Of a stretch of 40,305 nt of DNA, positions 36,105-40,305 are shown in pieces. Each line of letters starts with the position of its first letter. Within the stretch, counting starts at the first letter, position 1. A program made the position numbers and the translations under genes. The DNA lies in NCBI GenBank assembly GCA_947627755.1, contig CANQXD010000011.1, positions 1-40,305 of the forward strand, given 5' to 3'. Source of the stretch: an uncultured Clostridia bacterium (GTDB taxonomy: Bacteria; Bacillota; Clostridia; TANB77; CAG-508). A model generated the notes under the pieces. The model was not told the DNA's origin. It saw only the letters and a list, made by a program, of their open reading frames with translations, and searched no databases.

Positions 36105-36836
36105 ATGCCAAAAACAGTAATAGTAACAGGAGGTTCTAGAGGAATTGGAGCTGCAATTGTTAACTTACTTGCAAAAGAAGATTATCAAATTGTATTAAAT
36201 TATAATAAATCGAAAGAAATCGCAAAGAGAATGCAAGAAGAATTCACAAAACTAGGAAAATGCGTAGAAATCTTCCAAGCAGATGTTTCAAAAAGAGAAG
36301 AAGTAAAAGGATTAGTTGAATTTACTATTCAAAAGTTTGGAAAAATTGATGTATTAATTAACAATGCAGGAATTTCACAAACAAAATTATTTACAGATAT
36401 TACAGACAAAGATTGGAATACAATGCTAAACGTAAATTTAAACTCAGTTTTTTATACTTCACAAGAAGTAGCAAAGTATATGATACATGAAAAACAAGGA
36501 TGCATTATAAATATTTCTTCTATATGGGGTATGGTAGGAGCTTCATGCGAAGTACACTATAGCGTAGCAAAGGCAGGAGTAGATGCTATGACGAAATCAC
36601 TTGCCAAAGAGCTGGGGCCTTCTAATATAAGGGTCAATAGCATAGCACCTGGCATTATTGATACTGATATGAATAAATATTTATCACAAGAAGAATTAGA
36701 AAAAATAAAAGAAGAAATTCCACTTGGAAAAATAGGAGATACCTTATCTATTGCAAAATGCACAAAATGGCTAATAGAGGACAGTTACACAACAGGGCAA
36801 ATTATTAGCATAAATGGTGGATGGAATATAAATTAA
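36105..36836 (+). CDS. ymfI: SDR-family reductase, probable EF-P 5-aminopentanone reductase (YmfI-like)
   Basis: A 243-residue short-chain dehydrogenase with the cofactor motif TGGSRGIGAA (9-18), NNAG, the catalytic Ser-Tyr-Lys set in SSIWGMVGASCEVHYSVAKAG and the C-terminal GQIISINGGW. The sequence SIWGxxGASCEVxYS is, from memory, typical of YmfI, which reduces the 5-aminopentanone on lysine of elongation factor P; FabG-type ketoacyl reductase is the alternative. The start ATG 36105 follows GGAAGGAG; an ATG 15 nt earlier overlaps that site. It stands alone behind the REP-like hairpin. Confidence 0.8.
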   Translation: MPKTVIVTGGSRGIGAAIVNLLAKEDYQIVLNYNKSKEIAKRMQEEFTKLGKCVEIFQADVSKREEVKGLVEFTIQKFGKIDVLINNAGISQTKLFTDITDKDWNTMLNVNLNSVFYTSQEVAKYMIHEKQGCIINISSIWGMVGASCEVHYSVAKAGVDAMTKSLAKELGPSNIRVNSIAPGIIDTDMNKYLSQEELEKIKEEIPLGKIGDTLSIAKCTKWLIEDSYTTGQIISINGGWNIN

Positions 36837-36948
36837 ATAAAAAACAAAATGAGTCAATACTGAAAAAATAATAAAAACATTAACCTTAAAAATTGTTCTA
36901 AAATCAACTTGTCTAACATAGGAATATAAAAAAAGAGGAGGAATTAGG

Positions 36949-37506
36949 ATGTTAGATAAGAAAAGAGTTTTAGTTATAGGAATAGCTATTATCGTTATTG
37001 TAGTTATTTTAGTAGGAGTTTATTTTGGTATTGCAAGTAAAAAGTCGGAAAATCAAATAACAGAATATACACCACAAGAAGAAATAACAGATGAGCAAAT
37101 GAGACAGACAATTGTTTCTTTATATTTTAAAAATGAGAATGGACTAATACCAGAAGCAAGACTTATGGATGTAAAAGAGTTGATTAGTAATCCTTATGAA
37201 AAAATAGTAACTATGTTAATAGAAGGCCCAAAAAATGAAAACTTGCAAAAAACAATTCCAAATGGAACAAAAATAATAAAAATAGAAAGAGAAGGAGAAA
37301 TTTTGGTTTTAGATTTTAGTGAAGAATTTATTTTAAATCATATAGGTGGAGAAGAGCAAGAAAAAATAACTTTGCAATCAATTATAAAAACAGTAACAGA
37401 ATTAACAGAAGTAAATGGAATAAAAATAAAAATTAATGGAGAAGAAAATAAAGAATTTAAAGATGGAAAAATAAAATTTAATCAAATTTTCAATAGAGAA
37501 TTTTAA
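36949..37506 (+). CDS. Membrane-anchored GerMN-domain protein
   Basis: A 185-residue protein with one N-terminal membrane helix (about 6-28), an acidic linker and one GerMN (Germane) domain (about 52-180): VSLYFKNENGLIPEARLM, then LIEGPKNENLQKTIPNGTKI, LVLDFSEEFILN and TVTELTEVNGIKIKINGEE. GerM proteins in Bacillus act in sporulation channels and germination, but GerMN domains also occur in other envelope lipoproteins. There is no lipobox. The ribosome-binding site is AGAGGAGG. Confidence 0.9.
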   Translation: MLDKKRVLVIGIAIIVIVVILVGVYFGIASKKSENQITEYTPQEEITDEQMRQTIVSLYFKNENGLIPEARLMDVKELISNPYEKIVTMLIEGPKNENLQKTIPNGTKIIKIEREGEILVLDFSEEFILNHIGGEEQEKITLQSIIKTVTELTEVNGIKIKINGEENKEFKDGKIKFNQIFNREF

Positions 37507-37510
37507 AAAT

Positions 37511-37552
37511 AAAAAGTGGAATTAAAATAAAATTTAATTCTGCTTTTTATTT
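37511..37552 (+). terminator. Terminator after the GerMN gene
   Basis: Stem AAAAAG..GAATTAAA/TTTAATTC..CTTTTT with one internal mismatch and a 6-nt loop, then TATTT. Confidence 0.75.
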
Positions 37553-38035
37553 AATAAAGAAATAAAAAACAATTATGATTTAAATTTGAATTTATGAAAA
37601 AAATTAAATGAAAAAACATATAATAAAAAAATAATAACGAAGAAATAAAAAAATAAAAAATAAAGAAAATAGATTAAAAAAATGAAAATATAGAAAAATA
37701 TAAAATCATAGTAACATAAAATAAAAACACGAACAAAAAATAGTTATGATTGACGTAGAAAGTATAAAGTAAAAAAAGATAGAAAATTAGATAAGTATAA
37801 ATTGACAAAAAAACAATTAAAAGGTAAAGAAATAAAAGTAAAAATATGAAAGATTTGAAATAGAAAAGCAAAAAATAGTTAGCAAGGAATCGAATAAAAG
37901 CTAACGGATAAAAGAGTAAATGATTCTATTTATAATAAAACAAAAAGATAAACATAATGTAAATAAAATTGAGTAAAAGAATAAGGAAAAAAAGCAAAAA
38001 ATAGAATGTGTTTACAAAAAGACAAGATAAAAGAA
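37553..38035. other. A-rich intergenic spacer
   Basis: About 480 bp, A-rich on the plus strand, with no supported gene on either strand. It contains the 9-mer CTAACGGAT at 37901-37909, shared with the spacers at 23451 and 31936. Nothing else is recognisable. Confidence 0.6.
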
Positions 38036-38227
38036 TTACTTAAAAAGTTTATAAAATTTTATACATTTAGTTACTTTTTTTAGATTACATAAGAAATTTT
38101 CTACCTCAAATAAAGAGTCAATAGGAGAGTGAAAATTACTATTACAATGATTATATTTTTTACTATAATAAATATTATTATGATATTTATTATCACAATT
38201 ACTTTTTTGATATCCACTTATTTTCAT
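38036..38227 (-). CDS. Small Cys/His-bearing protein of unknown function
   Basis: A 63-residue frame, ATG 38227 with AGTAGGTG 5-8 nt upstream. The first half carries Cys and His residues (NCDNKYHNN, NHCNSNFHSP); the second half is SLFEVENFLCNLKKVTKCIK and a basic aromatic tail. Unlike the surrounding A-rich spacer, its composition is mixed and its amino-acid make-up is protein-like. I cannot assign a family; metal binding is a guess from the Cys/His spacing. The flanking 38228-38560 is A/T-only DNA, with a possible TATAAT at 38519-38524 for the next gene. Confidence 0.5.
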   Translation of the reverse strand: MKISGYQKSNCDNKYHNNIYYSKKYNHCNSNFHSPIDSLFEVENFLCNLKKVTKCIKFYKLFK

Positions 38228-38560
38228 AAACACACCTACTAAAATTCAAAAATAATTTAATATTATAAATATAAAAAATTCTATATTAAAATATTAAATA
38301 TAAATTTATATAAAAAAATAAAATTAAAAAATTTTGAAAATAAAATATAAATTTATTATACAAAATAAAAAATTTATTTTGCATAATTAAAAATAATAAA
38401 GTAAAAATTTTTAATTAATAATATATTATATGAAAAAAAATAAAAAAAGTTAAAAATAAAAAATATATAAATAACAAAATATAAAAATAATAAAGATGAA
38501 AAAATAAAAAATATGTGTTATAATGAATAAAAAAATATAGTAAAAAAGGTAAAAAATAAA

Positions 38561-39307
38561 ATGAAAATAATATTAAAAGAAAATGAAAGAATAGATGATT
38601 TAGAATATAAAGAATTAAAAATAATTCAAAATAAAAATGGATTTTGCTTTGGAATTGATAGTGTATTACTTTCGGACTTTGCAAAAGAAATTCGAAATAA
38701 TAGTAAAGTATTAGATTTAGGAACTGGCACAGGGATACTTTGCATCTTATTAAGTGAAAAAACAAAATTAAAAAAAATATATGGAATTGATATACAAGAA
38801 GAAGTTGTTGAAATGGCAAAAAGAAGTGTAAAACTAAATAACTTAGAAGATAAAATAGAAATACTTAATAAAAATGTAAAAGAATTAGGAGAAATATTTG
38901 AAAAAAATTCTTTTGATTCTGTTGTAACAAATCCACCGTATAAAAAAAGTAACACTGGAAAAGTAAACGAGAAAGAAAATAAATTTATTTCAAGACACGA
39001 AGTAACAGCTACACTAGAAGATTTTATAAAAATTAGTTTTGACTTATTAAAAGACAAAGGCAGTCTTTATATGGTACATAGGCCAGAAAGATTGGCAGAA
39101 ATTATTGTTACATTAAAAAAATATAAATTAGAACCAAAGACAATTCGATTTGTACATTCTAATTGTGAAGAAGAACCAAAATTAGTATTAATAAAAGCAG
39201 TAAAAAATGCAAAAGAATTTCTTAAAGTAGAAAAGCCTCTTATTGTTTACAATGAAAAAGGAGAATATACAGAAGAAATTTTAAAAATTTATCATAAAAA
39301 TATGTGA
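38561..39307 (+). CDS. trmN6: tRNA1(Val) (adenine-37-N6)-methyltransferase, TrmN6/YabB
   Basis: A 248-residue Rossmann-fold methyltransferase. It begins ERIDDLEYKELKIIQNKNGF then CFGIDSVLLSDFA, the TrmN6/YabB start; the SAM motif is VLDLGTGTGILCILLS (about 49-64), the acidic residue follows in YGIDIQEEVVEMA and the N6-adenine motif NPPY is near 125. YabB-like proteins methylate A37 of tRNA1(Val). The following gene is rsmI, as in the Bacillus order yabB-yazA-rsmI (yazA absent here). Confidence 0.92.
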   Translation: MKIILKENERIDDLEYKELKIIQNKNGFCFGIDSVLLSDFAKEIRNNSKVLDLGTGTGILCILLSEKTKLKKIYGIDIQEEVVEMAKRSVKLNNLEDKIEILNKNVKELGEIFEKNSFDSVVTNPPYKKSNTGKVNEKENKFISRHEVTATLEDFIKISFDLLKDKGSLYMVHRPERLAEIIVTLKKYKLEPKTIRFVHSNCEEEPKLVLIKAVKNAKEFLKVEKPLIVYNEKGEYTEEILKIYHKNM

Positions 39308-39366
39308 TACAAAAGGATAATTTATGTAGAGGCTAACATCCCAAATGTTGCAAAGGAGTAAAGTAA

Positions 39367-40195
39367 ATGAGTGGAATTTTATATTTAGTAGCAACCCCAA
39401 TAGGAAATTTAGATGATATAACTTTTCGTGCAATTCGTATTTTAAAAGAAGTGGATATCATTGCTGCAGAAGATACGAGGCAAACATTAAAATTATTAAA
39501 TCATTATGAAATTAGTAAACCTTTAATTAGTTATCATAGGCACAACGAAGAGATAAGACAAGAAGTATTAATAAAAAAACTAAAAGAAGGAAACAATATT
39601 GCATTAGTTTCTGATGCAGGGACGCCAGCAATTTCAGATCCTGGAGAAGTGATTGTAAAAGAAGCGTTAAAACAAGATATTAAAGTAGTTCCAATTCCTC
39701 GGAGCGTGCGCATTAGTAAATGCACTTATTGCATCTGGATTAGATACAAAAGAATTTACTTTCTATGGATTCTTATCAATAAATAAAAAGTTAAGGAAAG
39801 AACAATTAGAAAAAATAAGAAAAGAAAATAAAACCATTATATTATATGAAGCTCCTCATAAGCTAAAGCAAACATTAAAAGATTTAGGAGAAATAGTAGA
39901 AAAAAGACAAATTGTAATAGCAAGAGAATTAACGAAAATACACGAAGAATTTTTAAGAGGTACAGTAAATCAGATAATAGAAAAATATCAAGAGCCAAAA
40001 GGTGAGCACATTATTTTAATAGAAGCAAGTAAAGAGAAAGAAGAAGTGAAAGAAAAAAATAATTTACGAGAAATGACATTAGAAGAACATTATCAATATT
40101 ATGCAAAGCAAGGACTTTCAAAAAATGAAATAATAAAAAAAATAGCTAAAGATAGAAATGTTAATAAAAATGAAATTTATCAGAAGTTTATCTAA
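39367..40195 (+). pseudogene. rsmI: 16S rRNA (cytidine-1402-2'-O)-methyltransferase RsmI, frameshifted
   Basis: Residues 1-111 are a perfect RsmI N-terminus (LVATPIGNLDDITFRAIRIL, AAEDTRQTLKLLNHY, LVSDAGTPAISDPG). After VVPIP the frame breaks and continues, one base later, with GACALVNALIASGLDTKEFT then FYGFL, YEAPHKLKQTL, IVIARELTKIHEEFLRGTV and the C-terminal tail to a stop at 40193. The break is one extra C at 39700: an expected CCTGGA reads CCTCGGA. Repaired length would be 275 residues, normal for RsmI. The C-terminal half shows no other damage, so this is a very recent mutation or a sequence error. CAAAGGAG precedes the ATG. Confidence 0.93.
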
Positions 40196-40200
40196 AGAAA

Positions 40201-40229
40201 AAAAGCAACTTTTTTATAAAGTTGCTTTT
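40201..40229 (+). terminator. Terminator after rsmI
   Basis: An 11-bp stem AAAAGCAACTT/AAGTTGCTTTT with a 7-nt loop, 5 nt after the rsmI stop. The A and T ends make it usable in both directions. Confidence 0.8.
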
Positions 40230-40230
40230 C

Positions 40231-40282
40231 AGACTGTTGACAAAGTATATAAAAATATTTTGCTCAACAGTCTTTTTCTTTT
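40231..40282 (+). terminator. Second hairpin with T run at the window end
   Basis: Stem AGACTGTTGA/TCAACAGTCT (40231-40240 and 40264-40273) with a 23-nt AT-rich loop, then TTTTTC. It may be a back-up terminator or the 3' end of something reaching beyond the window. Confidence 0.6.
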
Positions 40283-40305
40283 TTTATTTTGAATTTTACC
40301 AAAAA

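Noticed and set aside
38415..38819. A 134-codon minus-strand frame over the trmN6 start
   Set aside because: Antisense to trmN6, composed mostly of F, L, Y and I from T-rich DNA, with no ribosome-binding site.

Overview
The window is the replication-origin region of a very AT-rich (by eye about one quarter G+C) Bacillota chromosome, most likely an uncultured gut-type Clostridia. Supporting this are the gene order (parB-parA-rsmG-mnmG-mnmE-jag-yidC-yidD-rnpA-rpmH, oriC, dnaA-dnaN-recF-remB-gyrB), a DUF4446 gene beside parB, a DnaI/DnaD-type helicase-loading pair and a GerMN-domain protein. Everything left of dnaA lies on the minus strand and the core genes to its right lie on the plus strand. 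Spacers are T-rich on the plus strand left of dnaA and A-rich right of it, as expected for replication diverging from the dnaA-dnaN interval.

Layout. 1-9671: partial tRNA-Ser, DUF4446, chromosome partitioning (parB, parA), translation and tRNA-modification genes, membrane insertion (yidC, yidD), rnpA and rpmH. 9672-15929: divergent rpmH/dnaA promoters, dnaA, an origin with DnaA boxes and DnaA-trios abutting dnaN, recF, remB, gyrB. 15930-20823: an accessory and decaying stretch separating gyrB from gyrA. It holds a remnant membrane gene, low-complexity DNA, an M14 metallopeptidase, a ParE/Phd-type toxin-antitoxin pair, an unknown gene, fragments of a PNPOx-like and a zinc alcohol dehydrogenase gene, and a frameshifted SDR gene.

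20824-34951: a compact type IV secretion-like gene set in two arms converging on gyrA, dnaI and dnaD. The plus arm has a VirB4 N-terminal-domain-like protein, a VirB4 ATPase, a TadZ/CpaE-like ParA ATPase with a pseudo-receiver domain, and an unknown 241-residue protein. The minus arm has a 52-residue membrane protein, a VirD4/TraG coupling ATPase, a VirB2-like pilin, a VirB6-like channel protein and a VirB3-like protein. I see no relaxase, integrase or cell-wall hydrolase with it. This relaxase-less apparatus, embedded among replication-initiation genes, is the best candidate for an undescribed system.

35068-40275: a DUF1858 protein, a tRNA operon (Lys, Glu, Thr), an SDR resembling EF-P aminopentanone reductase, a GerMN protein, a small Cys/His-bearing protein, trmN6, and an rsmI gene broken by one inserted base. 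The tRNA-Thr(UGU) gene is interrupted after anticodon position 36 by a 238-nt group I intron whose P1, P3, P4, P7 and P8 helices can be traced.

The only two single-base frameshifts in otherwise well-preserved genes (the SDR and rsmI) are both an extra C inside an expected CCWGG site. That points either to a methylation-linked sequencing artefact or to a site-specific mutation process.
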